Positions 21,036-31,838 of a DNA stretch of 64,000 nucleotides are shown here, piece by piece. The notes beneath the pieces were generated by a model. It saw only the letters and a list, made by a program, of their open reading frames with translations, had not been told where the DNA came from and did not search any database. The stretch lies in the NCBI GenBank assembly GCA_963575745.1, contig CAUYUJ010002692.1:118501-182500 (forward strand), read 5' to 3'. The position numbers were made by a program, and so were the translations under genes. Source of the stretch: Prorocentrum cordatum. Taxonomy: Eukaryota > Sar > Dinophyceae > Prorocentrales > Prorocentraceae. Numbering within the stretch: position 1 is the first letter of the stretch; each line of letters opens with the position of its first letter.

Positions 21036-22004
21036 GCGCTTGTCTGCTGGTGTCGCGGCGGCTGCCCCGTGCCTCCCTCTCACGTGAGCCGAAGAGGTGC
21101 GTCGAAGTTTGCGCTTATGTTTTCTGTGTTCCCCTAAAGGCACAGTACCCCCCTTCTCGTGTGCAGTCGGTTCTCCGACACAATCTCCCCTGCAGAGATG
21201 GCTCGACGTGAGCGCTTGCGGTGAGGCGACTCGGTGTGGGGCAGAGGCAAGGGAGGGCAGCGTTTTATGCAGCTTGTCCACAAAGGCTGTGTGCGGTGCC
21301 CTGCTCTGACTCTTATGCTTGCTCTTCTTTTGTTTCATCCCTTTTCGCCTCTTCGCTGGTCTGAATGTCTTGTGCGAGCAACGGCAGTCTTGCCCAAGTG
21401 ACTGTACACACATGGCGGCTTGTTCTGGGGCACGTTCTGGCCTGTGGCTCCGTCCAGCGCGCCGGAGTGGCTCGCCCGTGTCCTACCTCTTCCCTTTCCT
21501 TCTGCCAGAGTCTGGGGCTGCGTGATCCGGTTCGTCCAGCGTGTCGCTGCGCTGCTCTGGACGCGGGTGCCCGAGAGTGCCGCACGAGTCATCCGAGCAA
21601 CATCCCCCCCCCGTCGCCCGCGGCCCCGGCCCTCCGCCGTCGTGCTTGCTCTGCGGCGCGAGCCCCTGGAGCTCTCGCGCCCCCTCCCTCCGACCCAGGC
21701 CTTCGTCGTGGGGCCTCGTGGCGGCCCCGGCGCTCGAAGCGGGCCTTCGGATGTCCAGCGTCGGGGGCCTTGGCCGTCGTGACGAGTCGTGGCTTGCTGG
21801 CGGCGCCTCGCTGCCTTGGTCCCCCACTCGCCCTCCCTCCTCGCCGCACCGCTGCTTTCTGGCAAGCTCGCAGACGTCTCCCGTCCCTTCCTCATGCCGC
21901 TCCCCCGCACCCCAAATGGCAGGTGACGAGCGGCGGCAGCTACGGGCCGTGCAGGTCGGCGCGGCAAGAGTGGGGGGGGTTGGGGCAGGAGTGGAGGAGG
22001 ACGA
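21036..22004. other. Almost 1 kb without a recognised gene
   Basis: Mixed composition with no simple repeats. Both strands carry long GC-driven frames, none with a recognisable domain. Confidence 0.5.
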
Positions 22005-22460
22005 AGGTGAGGGGGAGGAGGAGAGGGAGGAGGAGGAGGAGGAGGGAGGGAGGGAGGGAGGAGGAGGAGGGAGGAGGAGGAGGAGGAGGAGGAGGAGGAG
22101 GAGGGAGGAGGGGGAGGAGGGAGGAGGGAGGAGGAGGCAGGAGCAGGAGCAGGAGCAGGAGTTGGAGCAGAAACCAGGAGCAGGAGCAGGAGCAGGAGGA
22201 GTTGGAGGAGGAGGAGTTTTGGAGGGAGGAGGAGGGGAGGAGGAGGAGGAGGAGAGCGGGAGGGAGGTAGGGAGGGAGGGAGGGAGGGAGGGAGGGAGGG
22301 AGGAGGAGAGGGGAGGAGGAGGAGGAGGAGGAGGAGGAGGGAGGAGGAGGAGGAGGAGGAGAGGACGGGGGGGAGGAGGACGGAGGAGGAGGAGGAGGAG
22401 GAGGAGGGAGGAGGAGTAGGAGGAGGAGGAGGAGGAGGAGGAGGTTGTAGGAGTTGGAGG
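22005..22460. repeat. GAG/GGA array
   Basis: About 455 bp of GAG, GGGA tetramers (22260-22305) and GAGCAG runs. Confidence 0.95.
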
Positions 22461-22571
22461 AGGAAGGACGCCCATCGAAAGAGGAGGTGGGGGGATGGAT
22501 GGATGGATGGATCGATGGAGGGATTTTTGGATTGCGCTCTGCTTCGCCGAGGAGACGGTCAGCTTAGTGCG

Positions 22572-23303
22572 TCATTTACTAGCTGCTGGCAGAAATACGC
22601 GGTATCTAGCAGCACGGGCGCCAAGGTTTTGTGAATCTCCCCGCCCCCGTCCTGACCCCAAATACCCCCAGATGGATCGGAACTGCACGGGGCTGGCACG
22701 ACTAATGGCCAGCTCGACGTAGCTCTCATTCTGCACCGGAAGGGAAGGATAAAGGGGCAATACCGAGGGGAGGTATGATTCGATCCGAGAGGAGAGAGTC
22801 AGACGGGGACGCATGTCCAACACTTCCAGCTCGGTAGGAGGGCAGACCGAGGGGGAGAGTCGCGAGTAGGCTGCCTGACCACTCCGCCCCGACTGAGCTC
22901 CTATCAGGCGGTGCCGCACAAGGAACGTGCAACAACAGTTCGTCTTCCTGAGATGGGGAAGGAAAAACTTCTTCGCGCCCTGACGCCCAGAAGCGTAAGT
23001 CAAGACGGCGGCGGACAACTGCACAATTATCGCCACGCTAGTCCGAGGGAGGGCGCGGGAGGGCAGAATTGTCACGACAAAAAAGCTCGGCGACGTCCAA
23101 GTACCCTCCATCCACCGTCGTGCCACCATCCTCCCAGCCAGTCCTCCACATGTGCAACTATTGGCCAAGCTGGGCCAGGCGCGCATCGACAAGCATATCA
23201 TCGTGACTGGATGCCTGAGGAGGGGGAGGAGCAGGCACATGCGGGGGGGGGGGGAACATGATGACGAGAGAGAGGGAAATAGGCTGGTACTCAGACCGAT
23301 CAC
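22572..23303 (-). other. 243-codon open frame in a non-repetitive island, unclear
   Basis: The stretch 22500-23800 lacks simple repeats. A minus-strand frame ends with SSRIESYLPSVLPLYPSLPV and ESYVELAISRASPVQFRS. Composition is mixed, but the opposite strand is partly open too. No domain is recognised. Confidence 0.2.
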
Positions 23304-23879
23304 CCCCTATTCTCGTGAGCGCGAGAAATAGGCCGCGTGGGGCACCACAACGGGAATTAGCACACGGAAAACTGTGCCAAGATAGATGCAGCCGCGCCGA
23401 ACGACGTACCTGAGCAAGAGGAGGAGAAATCTTCGCACCCTCGCGACGCGGACCGAGGCGGCAGACAGCACGCGGTTATCAAGGCGCCAAGACGGAGGCT
23501 TGAGGGGGGGCTCTCTCGCAGCAACCACCCGCGCTGCTACTCCATCTGGAACTCCAGCTGGTGGCTGGCGAGGCCCAGAGGAAGCTGGCGAGGCGAGGAG
23601 GATGATCGTGAGGGCAGAGAGCACGAAGGAGTGAAGCTGGCACGCAGGCTTACATCCTCCGGCACTCCTGAACCTCCCCTCCAATCCTCTCTCACTTCAC
23701 AAGCACAAGTAGCGAGTGTGTAATTATTACATGTCATGAAGCTCGGCGATAAAATATGGCCGCGATAGTCACGTGGAATCAGTGCAAGCTGAGGCAGCCT
23801 CGCACACTCGCAGCGCACATAAAGATAAACAACAGCACGGTTATCTCAGCAGGCGCCTCAGAGAGCCTGGCAGACCGTG

Positions 23880-24045
23880 CGGGAGGAGGAGGAGGAGGAG
23901 GAGAAGGAGGGAGATGAGGAGGAGGAGGAGGAGGAGAAGGAGAAGGAGGAGGGAGGAAGGGGGAGGACAAGCAGGAGAAGGAGGAGGAGGAGGAGGAGGA
24001 GGAAGAGGAGGAGGAGGAGGAGGAGGAGGAGGAGGAGGAGGAGGA
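23880..24045. repeat. GAG array at the retrotransposon 3' end
   Basis: GAG run that meets the A-run (T-run on plus strand) of the retrotransposon at 24046-24053. Confidence 0.95.
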
Positions 24046-24139
24046 GTTTTTTTTGCAAAGAACGGCAGCCAGGCGCGCACCCAATTCGCGAGAGCAAAAA
24101 GGCCGAGCGACAGGCTGGCAGTTGAAAAACACGCGCGAG
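24046..24139 (-). other. 3' tail of the retrotransposon ending in a short A-run
   Basis: Read on the minus strand, about 85 bp of non-coding sequence follow the stop codon, then eight consecutive A residues, then directly a CTC trinucleotide array. The order is stop, short 3'UTR, A-run, microsatellite. That fits a LINE-type 3' end, with the array either pre-existing or grown from the tail. Confidence 0.5.
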
Positions 24140-27100
24140 CTAAACGCCCGCCGTGGGCCACTCGCGGACCCCAGGCCGAGGAGGGAGGCCCTTGCGCAGC
24201 CGCAGCAGGGCGGTGAGCTGCGCCTTAGTCAGCGCGAGCGGTCCGTGCTGCGTGGCCTCGCACTCCTCCAAAAGCCGAGCGGGCCTGGAGTCGGCGTAGC
24301 GCCCACAAAGGCTGCAAAAAGAAAGGGCGCCTTTGCGCCACAACAGGTGCGAGCCGTGCGGCACATGCCCTGCAATGCCCGAGCCAGGCGGCAAGCGCAC
24401 TGGGGGATCAGGCATCCCCAATGCGCGAAAAAGCTGCTCGTCGATAGGCGGCAACCCCGAGTACGAGCGCGGCAGCCTGACGCAGACCCGAAGCGCGGGA
24501 GCGGCGTCCGCCGCTGGCTCGACCTCAGGCTCGATAGGCCCCACACCGTCCCCCCCCCCGTCCTCGTCGGCCCCGTCCCCTTCCCTCTGATGGCCTCGCT
24601 GCTGCTGCTCCACGCAGCAGGGAGGCGGGCTAGGCGGCGGCCATACGGCCGAGCAGGAGGAGCGCAGCAAGTGGAGGGCGCGGCTCTGACAGCGCCTGAC
24701 CGGTCGGCCACAACGCTTGCAGCGCCAGCCGAAAGCAGTCGAGGCAAAGGCATGCTGAGAGCTGGCCGCGAAGCCCGAAAGCAGCTCCTCCCTCCTCAGA
24801 GCCCTGGAGACCTTGGGTTTCGTAACCACACGGCCAGGGCTCTTGGGGGCGGAGGCGGCGGCAGCACAGAGAGAGGCATTGCGGAGCAGGATGGCCTCGG
24901 CCTGCTCCACAAGATCCAAAGCGCGGCGGGCAACGTCAGGATCAAGCTGGGCCTCCTCAGCCCGCACCTCGGCGAGCCCATCGGCCACTGCGTTGAGAAA
25001 AATAGCCTCGGGCGGAACAGACTGGCCGAGGCGAGCTAGCTTAGCGGGGTCCTCGGCAAGATGCGAGGGCACATGCAGGAGCGAGAAGCGGCCATCGCGG
25101 GCGTCTAGCAGCGAGAAGAGATCGTGCCAGAGGTCCGCGTGCTCGCGCTTGTAGCAGTGGCGGCGTCCGCGCGCGATCGCCTTCACGTGATTCACGTGGT
25201 CGGAGTAGAGCTTGAAATCGGCAGCTGGGTGGACGGCCCTGACGCACTCAACAATGGCCAGGAGCTCGGCGCGAGGCACCGTTTGCACAGGACCGTCCAC
25301 CACGCCCGTACAGCCTGAGTCCCAGTCGAGACCTTGGCCGTCGTCTAGGCGAGCGAAGCTCCACGCCACGCGGCGTAGCAAGGGCTGAGACGACCAGGCA
25401 CCGCCTGCGCCGTCGGTAGCGTAAATCCCCCCTGGCAGCGCCCCTTCACCGCAGCGCAGCCACCGATGGCCTCGCTCGTCGGGGGGCGGCGGGAGGTTCA
25501 GCCAGGCGAGGGGCACAAGCCCGCGGCACCAGAAAACAGGGAAACGGTCGATCTCCTCCGAAGCCTGACTGCGGAGGTGGTTGGAGGAGACCACGGCCTC
25601 AGGAGGAGGAGGCACACCTACCGAGCGCGCCCAGTCCCTCTCCATGGAGTTGCACGTGCATTCCCAGAAACGGTGGCGGCTAGATTCTCGGGAGCGGTGG
25701 CAGCGCTGGCACAGGTCGTCCGTGCGGTAGCCAGCCTGGAAACGGCGCTCCTCCGTCCAGTAGCCAGCACAAGCAACTAGGCGGACGAGGCTGGCGAGAC
25801 TGTGCTGGGACTCCTTCTCCAGCCGCTCAGCCAGGGCAGGCACATGCTGCCACCAAACTCCCTCCTCCGCCCCACCCCCATCAAGATGCTTGGCCGCCTG
25901 GCGCCAGACCGCGTTCTCAGCGGTCTGCTCAAAGGCCGCGAGGAGGCTGGTGACGGGGGCGACGGTGGTGGCGAAGAGCTCCCACTCCTGCCCGTCTGGC
26001 TCTACCAGCTTGGACAGGGAAGGGCACTGCCAGCCAGCCGACAGGACAGAGGCCTGAAAGGCCGCAAGAGGGCCACGCACGAAGTTCCAGCCGCGCGCCA
26101 CACGCTCAAGGGACGCGTCCCATCCGCGCTGGACCTTCGCAGCTAGGCCTTCCTCTCCAAGGACACGGGAGTAGAAAGCACCTACGATGTGCCGCAGGTA
26201 CCAGATGGGCGGGTCGCGCCGCGCCCCAAAGGTGATGCGGATGGCCACAGTAGCGCACGTGCCGCGCTGAGGACACTTGCTGGCAAGCCGAGCCTGACCA
26301 CGGAGCTGCTTCAGCATGGTCGGCGCCAGCCCGTGCACCTCAGGCGCCCACACCGCCTTCGGCAGGGCGTTGGAGACATACAGGCGAGAGGCTCGCGGCG
26401 CGGACTTGACCAGACCCGAAATCTTGAGAGCGGCGCGCCTGCCCTTCATGAAACGCTTCTTGCGCACCTTCACGGAGCGCGAGGAACCGAAAGTGGTGTC
26501 GTGGCCGAGGTCGCGGGCAACACGAACAGTACTGGGGCCCCCAGCCCCGACCTCGGCCGCCGACGCCCACGCGGGCAGCAAGGCGCGAATGGCAGCGGAA
26601 GAGGCCATGAGGCCGCACTTCCCCTGGGAGAACTCGCAGCGCAGCCTGCGCAAGCCCGTAAAGAGGGCGCGCAGCACAACTGGAAAGGCCAAGCTGAGCG
26701 TGTGCTCAGTGCCGAACAGGCGGAAGGCGAGATCGTCGATCCACTCCCTCAGGCGCAAGCCAGGCACCGAGGAGTGGGCCGCCTTCAGCGGGGCGTGCAA
26801 GTAGGCGCGCGCCTGCGAGACAGCTTGGCCGCAGCCAGCGAGGATGCCTCCGCCAGGCAGGATACCAGTGTGCACCTGGCGCTGGAGGGTGAGGAGACGA
26901 GGGCCGAGGTAGACGTCGAGGGCGAGAGCGAGGAGGCGAAGAGGGTCGCCTAAGTCCTGGGCCGCCGCCGCCAAGTCAGGCAGGGACACCAGGTCGTAAA
27001 ACTTCCGAAGGTCGAGCAGACCGCCCGCGACCTCGAAACCTCCCAAGATCGCAAGCTCCCCCTCCAACTCGTCCATCCACCCCGCGTGTTCGGCCGAGCC

Positions 27101-29128
27101 GCCTACGGTCCTGTCCCAGGCCCCGTGCTGGTCACGGTCCCAGGCGCCTATCACTGGCTTCCTAATGCGGCAGAGCAGCACATAACTGAAATTGAGCAGG
27201 GCGATGGGCCTCAAGCCTCCATCCTCCTTGTCCAGCAAAGCGATGAGGTTGAACAGCTCTTGAAAAGGCACCGTGGCCTCACGCTCGATGGCAGTCAAAA
27301 GGGCCGCGAGCGCGGCGATAGCTGCATGCGGCGCATCCTTGACCAGGCGAGGCGGCATCATGTCAATCCCCCTCCCCCGACGATCAGGAACGGTCTTTAA
27401 CGCGTCCCTCACCTGGCCAGGAGAAACAGGCTCGGAGCAGGCTGACGACAAAGCAGCACGGCGGATCCTAGCGAGGGCCTCCAGCGCCTCGGGCCGCGAG
27501 TGCTTGCACCAGATGGCATGCCACGAGGCCCCTTCCGCCTCCAGAACGGCAGAAGGCGTGGAGGCAGGCTCTCCATCCCAGACAGGCTCGGCGCGACAGG
27601 GCGGGGGCGAATCGCGGAGGAGCCTATGTGCCTTGCTAGCGGAGCCCGCCAAAGCATCGGACAGCCAGGAGCGCCAGCGCGCACGGGCCGCCGCAGCCGC
27701 GCGCTGGGCGGCCTGGTCTCCCTGCTCCTTAGCCTCCTCCGCGATTTGCTGAAGGCTGTCGAGCGACAGCGAGCGAAGCTGACGGAGCCAAGAGATCCAA
27801 CGCCCAAGGATCGCTTCCTCCACCGCATCGCTCGGATCGATAGGCGGGGGCAGCTGCAGGGCCTCCAGCCCGCGCATCGTGCTCCAAAACTGCTCGCCAC
27901 AGCGGGCGCGCGGCGTGGGCGGCTCGGAGGGGTCCGCCTCAGGATCAGCCAGACGCAGAAGCAAAGAGGCCTGCACAGCGAGGGCCTGCCAAAAACGGGC
28001 ATGGCGATCTGCGAGAGGAGGGCCGTCGCTAGCACGCGGCACAATGGGAGCGTACTTGAGGCGTGGCTGCTGGCACCGTCCTACGTACAGGGGCCACTGC
28101 GAGCGGGGGATTCCTTTTTTAGCACAGTGCACGAACTCAAGAGCTAAGGCCCACTCCCCAAGCTGGCTACCGAGCGAGAGGGCAGTCTGCGGCACATCGT
28201 GGTCGGCAATGGCGAGGCTGGCCGCCTCAAAATTAGAAGTAAAACGGGCAGAGAAGCGCTGGCGAAAAGCTCGAGCCTCAGAGAGGGCGTCGTCCCAGTC
28301 CAGGACGTAGCCCGCGTTGGAGTCGCCAAAGATGTCCAGCGCCTTCGGCATGACCACGCACCAGCCCATGAACGACCGCGGGTTGGCCAGGATGTTGTAG
28401 GAGAGCGCGAGGTGAGTGCCCCACGGGGCCGAGGCGTCGACCCCTGCGAACTGCACAGCCGACGCGAAAGAGGACGAGACCAAGGCGTAGTCGATGGCAC
28501 GCCCCGCGCCCCTGCCACTAGTACACGTGACCTGCAAACCCGACTGCACCTCGACCAGGCCAAGCGCCGCCATGAAGCCTGTCGTCGCTAACTCGCTGGA
28601 CAAAGACTGCCAGTCACCGACGATGAAGAGAGGGCCCGCCAGCTGGCCGAGCCGAGCGCCCACTTGAGAAAGCAACTTGAGGTTGCGGCCGCCCAGCTCC
28701 TCGCCCGAGACCGCGTAGATCGGAACGATGGTGAGCGTGACGTGGCGCAGCCTGAGGGTGGCCACGCACCAGCGCGAGCAGGAACTCGCAGTCCAGCCTC
28801 CGTTCGCCTCGAGAGGAGGAGGAGGCGGAGGAGGAGAAGGAGGAGGAGGAGGAGGAGGAGGAGGAGGAGGAGGGGAGGAGGAGGAGGAGGAGGAGGAGGA
28901 GGAGGCGGAGGAGGAGGAGGAGGAGGGGGGATAAGCCGCCTGCCCGAGCGATCGTCGCGAGTGCGCCCGCTCGCGGCGGCGGCCAGGCGCGGCGTCCGGC
29001 AAGGGTGGCCGAGGAGCCAGCGATGTTTCCTGCGGCCACGAGGTGCTGCCAGCGCACCCCTGGCGCCTCCTGCCAGGTCGCCGAGGGCTGCCCGACCGCG
29101 TGGCAGCCCAGGACATCGGCATCCTCAT
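24140..29128 (-). CDS. Non-LTR retrotransposon polyprotein (endonuclease, reverse transcriptase, RNase H)
   Basis: This 1662-codon open frame is the only long convincing gene. The second half of an exonuclease-endonuclease-phosphatase domain is visible: GDWQ near residue 171, IDYALVS near 212 and a THLALSY histidine near 238. The reverse transcriptase follows, with motif A LLDLRKFYD (Asp about 706), a motif B-like LPGGGILAG (about 756) and the catalytic WIDD (about 796; Trp replaces the usual aromatic Tyr/Phe of YxDD). A Cys/His cluster (CQRC..H..C) lies near 1137-1156. An RNase H domain has an apparently complete D-E-D-D set (ATDG about 1239, RAELL about 1287, YSDH about 1308, AVADG about 1381). 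Two further CxxC units (CKRC, CSLC) are at the C-terminus. The first ~110 residues are read through a GAG/CTC microsatellite as Ser/Pro runs, so the true start and the endonuclease N-terminus are uncertain. The stop is at 24140-24142. It is probably a recent but damaged copy. Confidence 0.88.
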   Translation of the reverse strand: MRMPMSWAATRSGSPRRPGRRRQGCAGSTSWPQETSLAPRPPLPDAAPGRRRERAHSRRSLGQAAYPPSSSSSSASSSSSSSSSSPPPPPPPPPPPPSPPPPPPPLEANGGWTASSCSRWCVATLRLRHVTLTIVPIYAVSGEELGGRNLKLLSQVGARLGQLAGPLFIVGDWQSLSSELATTGFMAALGLVEVQSGLQVTCTSGRGAGRAIDYALVSSSFASAVQFAGVDASAPWGTHLALSYNILANPRSFMGWCVVMPKALDIFGDSNAGYVLDWDDALSEARAFRQRFSARFTSNFEAASLAIADHDVPQTALSLGSQLGEWALALEFVHCAKKGIPRSQWPLYVGRCQQPRLKYAPIVPRASDGPPLADRHARFWQALAVQASLLLRLADPEADPSEPPTPRARCGEQFWSTMRGLEALQLPPPIDPSDAVEEAILGRWISWLRQLRSLSLDSLQQIAEEAKEQGDQAAQRAAAAARARWRSWLSDALAGSASKAHRLLRDSPPPCRAEPVWDGEPASTPSAVLEAEGASWHAIWCKHSRPEALEALARIRRAALSSACSEPVSPGQVRDALKTVPDRRGRGIDMMPPRLVKDAPHAAIAALAALLTAIEREATVPFQELFNLIALLDKEDGGLRPIALLNFSYVLLCRIRKPVIGAWDRDQHGAWDRTVGGSAEHAGWMDELEGELAILGGFEVAGGLLDLRKFYDLVSLPDLAAAAQDLGDPLRLLALALDVYLGPRLLTLQRQVHTGILPGGGILAGCGQAVSQARAYLHAPLKAAHSSVPGLRLREWIDDLAFRLFGTEHTLSLAFPVVLRALFTGLRRLRCEFSQGKCGLMASSAAIRALLPAWASAAEVGAGGPSTVRVARDLGHDTTFGSSRSVKVRKKRFMKGRRAALKISGLVKSAPRASRLYVSNALPKAVWAPEVHGLAPTMLKQLRGQARLASKCPQRGTCATVAIRITFGARRDPPIWYLRHIVGAFYSRVLGEEGLAAKVQRGWDASLERVARGWNFVRGPLAAFQASVLSAGWQCPSLSKLVEPDGQEWELFATTVAPVTSLLAAFEQTAENAVWRQAAKHLDGGGAEEGVWWQHVPALAERLEKESQHSLASLVRLVACAGYWTEERRFQAGYRTDDLCQRCHRSRESSRHRFWECTCNSMERDWARSVGVPPPPEAVVSSNHLRSQASEEIDRFPVFWCRGLVPLAWLNLPPPPDERGHRWLRCGEGALPGGIYATDGAGGAWSSQPLLRRVAWSFARLDDGQGLDWDSGCTGVVDGPVQTVPRAELLAIVECVRAVHPAADFKLYSDHVNHVKAIARGRRHCYKREHADLWHDLFSLLDARDGRFSLLHVPSHLAEDPAKLARLGQSVPPEAIFLNAVADGLAEVRAEEAQLDPDVARRALDLVEQAEAILLRNASLCAAAASAPKSPGRVVTKPKVSRALRREELLSGFAASSQHAFASTAFGWRCKRCGRPVRRCQSRALHLLRSSCSAVWPPPSPPPCCVEQQQRGHQREGDGADEDGGGDGVGPIEPEVEPAADAAPALRVCVRLPRSYSGLPPIDEQLFRALGMPDPPVRLPPGSGIAGHVPHGSHLLWRKGALSFCSLCGRYADSRPARLLEECEATQHGPLALTKAQLTALLRLRKGLPPRPGVREWPTAGV
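28815..28930. repeat. GAG array inside the retrotransposon endonuclease region
   Basis: GAG run that, on the coding strand, is CTC/TCC and gives the Ser and Pro runs near residues 68-105 of the polyprotein. Confidence 0.95.
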
Positions 29129-30008
29129 CAGCCCTCCGTGCGAGGGAGATCGCTACCTTTGGGCCCACGGCGGCCAGGAGGGCGGCTCGGCGCAGCAGAG
29201 GCGCAGCGTGCGAGGCGGCTTTGAACAACCACATGAGAAGTCTCACCACCAGAGAGGGGATGAGCGCCGACACCAAGTGCATTGTCATAGAGATCCCCAC
29301 CAGCAGGAGCTCGACACCGACCCCGTCCCGTCCACCGGGCAACTGGGCCAGCAACGTGTGCGACAACACCACGCTCCCCGACGGCAGGAGCGACCGTGCC
29401 GTCTTCCCGCTGCACTGCGAGCCGCCACCGCCGCTGCCCCTGTGCCCCCACATCATGCTGCGCTGGGCCAGGCGGAGGAGCATCAGGTCGAGCACCACGG
29501 CGCCGCCTCGTGCACCGACCGCCGGAGCGGGGCCGAGCTCTCAGCGGAGGCCGACCGCCAGGGGCGAGGCGGGGGGCCAGGCGGAGGAGGAGGCCGAGCG
29601 CCAGGCCGAGCCGCTCCGCCACAAGTGTGGCAGCGGGCTCCGGCGAACCCCTGTCGGCCGGACCTGCCCAGCACCGGCCCGGGCGATGCGCTCCCTTGGC
29701 CCCCACTGGGCATGCAAGGCTGCTGCTGCGCCGTCGGGATGTGGCCAAAGCCGCTGCCGCTGGGTCGTGCTCCGAGGGCTCCTCGAGATCTCAGGGCACG
29801 GCTCTGGAGCGGCGGGCGTGGGCAGAAGCTGGCGATGGAGCCGCAGGCGGCCATGGCCGCGCTTCCAGTCGGAGCCGCGCGGCGGTCCCACCCGCGCCCG
29901 GGACGCTGTCCTCGGCGGTGGCGCCTGGGGCGGCGGCGGCGGGAGCGGTGGCGGCGGGGGGGGGCCGCGTCGGCGACGGCGGCTGGAGCGGCATATGCTG
30001 GGAGGACC

Positions 30009-30058
<50 letters not shown>

Positions 30059-30103
30059 TGGGGCGGCGGCGGCTTCAGCATCGAAGCCAGCGTTAAGTTG
30101 GCC
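29129..30103 (-). other. Probable 5' part of the retrotransposon, broken
   Basis: GC-rich sequence upstream of the retrotransposon ORF. In another minus-strand frame (about 29010-29180) the peptide DADVLGCHAVGQPSATWQ followed by GNIAGSSATLAG resembles the N-terminal part of the endonuclease domain (the DVL..QE region). This suggests a frameshift between it and the long ORF, though the expected metal-binding Glu is not clear. A GGC/CGG array occupies the far end. No ORF1-type RNA-binding domain could be identified. Confidence 0.4.
29930..30075. repeat. GGC array
   Basis: CGG/GGC runs, purest at 30012-30056. The only CGG-type trinucleotide array in the window. Confidence 0.92.
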
Positions 30104-30248
30104 ATGTCCCTCTGCAGGCGGAATATTTCACGAATAGTCAGAACATGGTGCGGGGACGACTTAGTCGAGCAATTTCCAAGCATTTCGACTTCGACATGGA
30201 CTATCTCGACTATGTTCGAATGCTTGTTCTGGACTTGTTGAAAAAATG
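30104..30248. mobile_element. A-family fragment beside the retrotransposon
   Basis: Contains CTCTGCAGGCGGAATATTTC and the GGGGACGACTT box typical of the family, but the terminal CGGGC ends are missing. It lies between the GGC array and a GAG array. Confidence 0.5.
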
Positions 30249-30263
30249 GCTGTTCCAAGATGA

Positions 30264-30475
30264 GGAGTAGGAGGAGGAGGAGGAGGAGGAGGAGAAGGAG
30301 GAGCATGAGGAGGAGGAGGAGGAGGAGGAGGAGGAGAAGGTGGAGGAGGAGGAGGAGGAGGAGGAGGAGGGGGGTGAGGGGGAGGAGTAGGAGGAGGAGA
30401 AGGAGGAGAAGGAGGAGGAGGAGGAGGAGGAGGAGGAGGAAAAGAAGGAGGATGAGGAAGGGGACAAGGAGGAGG
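30264..30475. repeat. GAG array
   Basis: GAG with AAG and GGGG interruptions. Confidence 0.95.
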
Positions 30476-30607
30476 TGGTGGATCAAGCGACGAGGTCGAG
30501 CAGAGGTCGAGGAGGGCCGCCTCGCGGCGCCTCTGCAATCAGGGGCCACAGGTTGGAGAGGCTGCGTGCGGGGGCGGAGGAAGGGAGGGAGGGAGCTGGG
30601 GCTTGGA

Positions 30608-30763
30608 TTCAAGTCGGGCATGCCCCTCCACAGGGGAAACATCCAAGAATGGTGAAAAATAGTCAGTGGACGATAGCTCGACTACTTTTGACAATGTTTG
30701 CGTCTCAGAACAACTATGTTAAAACTGTCGCCCAACACCCCCTGGAGGGGGACAAGCCCACTT
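30608..30763. mobile_element. A-family TIR element, diverged
   Basis: Left end TTCAAGTCGGGCATGCCCCT, right end GGGGGACAAGCCCACTT. Contains the internal GTGGACGATAG box. It follows a GAG array. Confidence 0.6.
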
Positions 30764-30924
30764 CCTGGGTTGCTGCTGTACATTCAGCCACCGGTCATTC
30801 TCTGCCTCGTATCGCCGCGGAGTGCCTGGGCTACTCGAGAGATGTTGCGGTCGTCCTCTCTCTCTCGTGCCCCTCCCTTGGCGTATCTCCGCCACCCCAT
30901 CCAGAAATGAAGGAGCAAACATAG

Positions 30925-30954
30925 ATAGAGAGAGAGACATAACTTCAGAGAGAG

Positions 30955-31003
<49 letters not shown>

Positions 31004-31015
31004 AAGAGAGAGGGA
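30925..31015. repeat. GA dinucleotide/hexamer run
   Basis: GAGAGA and AGACAG runs, about 90 bp. Confidence 0.92.
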
Positions 31016-31403
31016 TAGAGAGAACGAGTTGCAGCTGGGGGTGGGATTGCCGCACCGCCAAGTTTGTATCCTTGCAGTGGCAGCAGCACCACAGTGAGTG
31101 GTGAGTCGGCGTGCTCCAGCCTACAGTTTTTGTCGCCGTCGTCCCTTCTCCAGGCAAGTGGTGGCAGGAACCACCCCCTTTGCATCCGGTGAGACCCGCC
31201 CGCCGAGGCCTAAGTACAGGCGAGTCTGGGTGGCAGCCTGCTCTGTTGCGCTGTTCCCCTCTCCTCTGCCTTTTTCTGCCCTCCTCATCCGCATCGCCAC
31301 ACACACTGTCCGTGCTCTTCTTGCCGCTCTCTCGTCTCCCTCCTCCATTCGAGAAGCAGGGGCCAACGAGCAGGGGACGTTGCCAGGTCACCTTCGCCTC
31401 CAG

Positions 31404-31582
31404 CGGAGTGCATCGGCGCAACCTACATTGTGTGCTGGTCGCATGGCGTTACGCTGGAGAATAATGCGGTGAATCACCTGGTCGACATCGGCACTTTTGC
31501 AATCAGCGGCCCCTACGGAGACTATTCGGTCGAGTGTTTCATTGGGCAGATCTGCGCCCGTCCCTCAGGAGACCACGGCGGA
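31404..31582 (+). CDS. Exon-like segment with canonical donor, unidentified
   Basis: The sequence CTTCGCCTCCAG resembles an acceptor and is followed by an open frame reading ECIGATYIVCWSHGVTLEN and then DIGTFAISGPYGDYSVECF. It ends exactly at GTGAGT (31583), a textbook 5' splice site. Composition is less GC-rich than the neighbours and contains no simple repeat. The frame remains open past the donor to 31933, so an unspliced reading is also possible. No protein family is recognised. Confidence 0.4.
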
Positions 31583-31838
31583 GTGAGTAAACTCCATGTG
31601 GCCCATGGTTTGATGGATACGCCGATGGATCGGGACTGGGGTGGTCTGTCAGTCCGCGTTTTGGGACTTGGTTCGGCCAGATGGGCCAGGATCAGAATCG
31701 GGCCGAGGATCACGTGGCGGATCGCATTGGATGGTGGGGGTGTTTCCAAGGCCTTCTCTCTCTATGGTGCGGAGCTGGGTTCGAGCAACCAGGTGCGCGT
31801 GATCGAGAGCCAGTATTCTTGCGGCGACGCGTCAGCAG

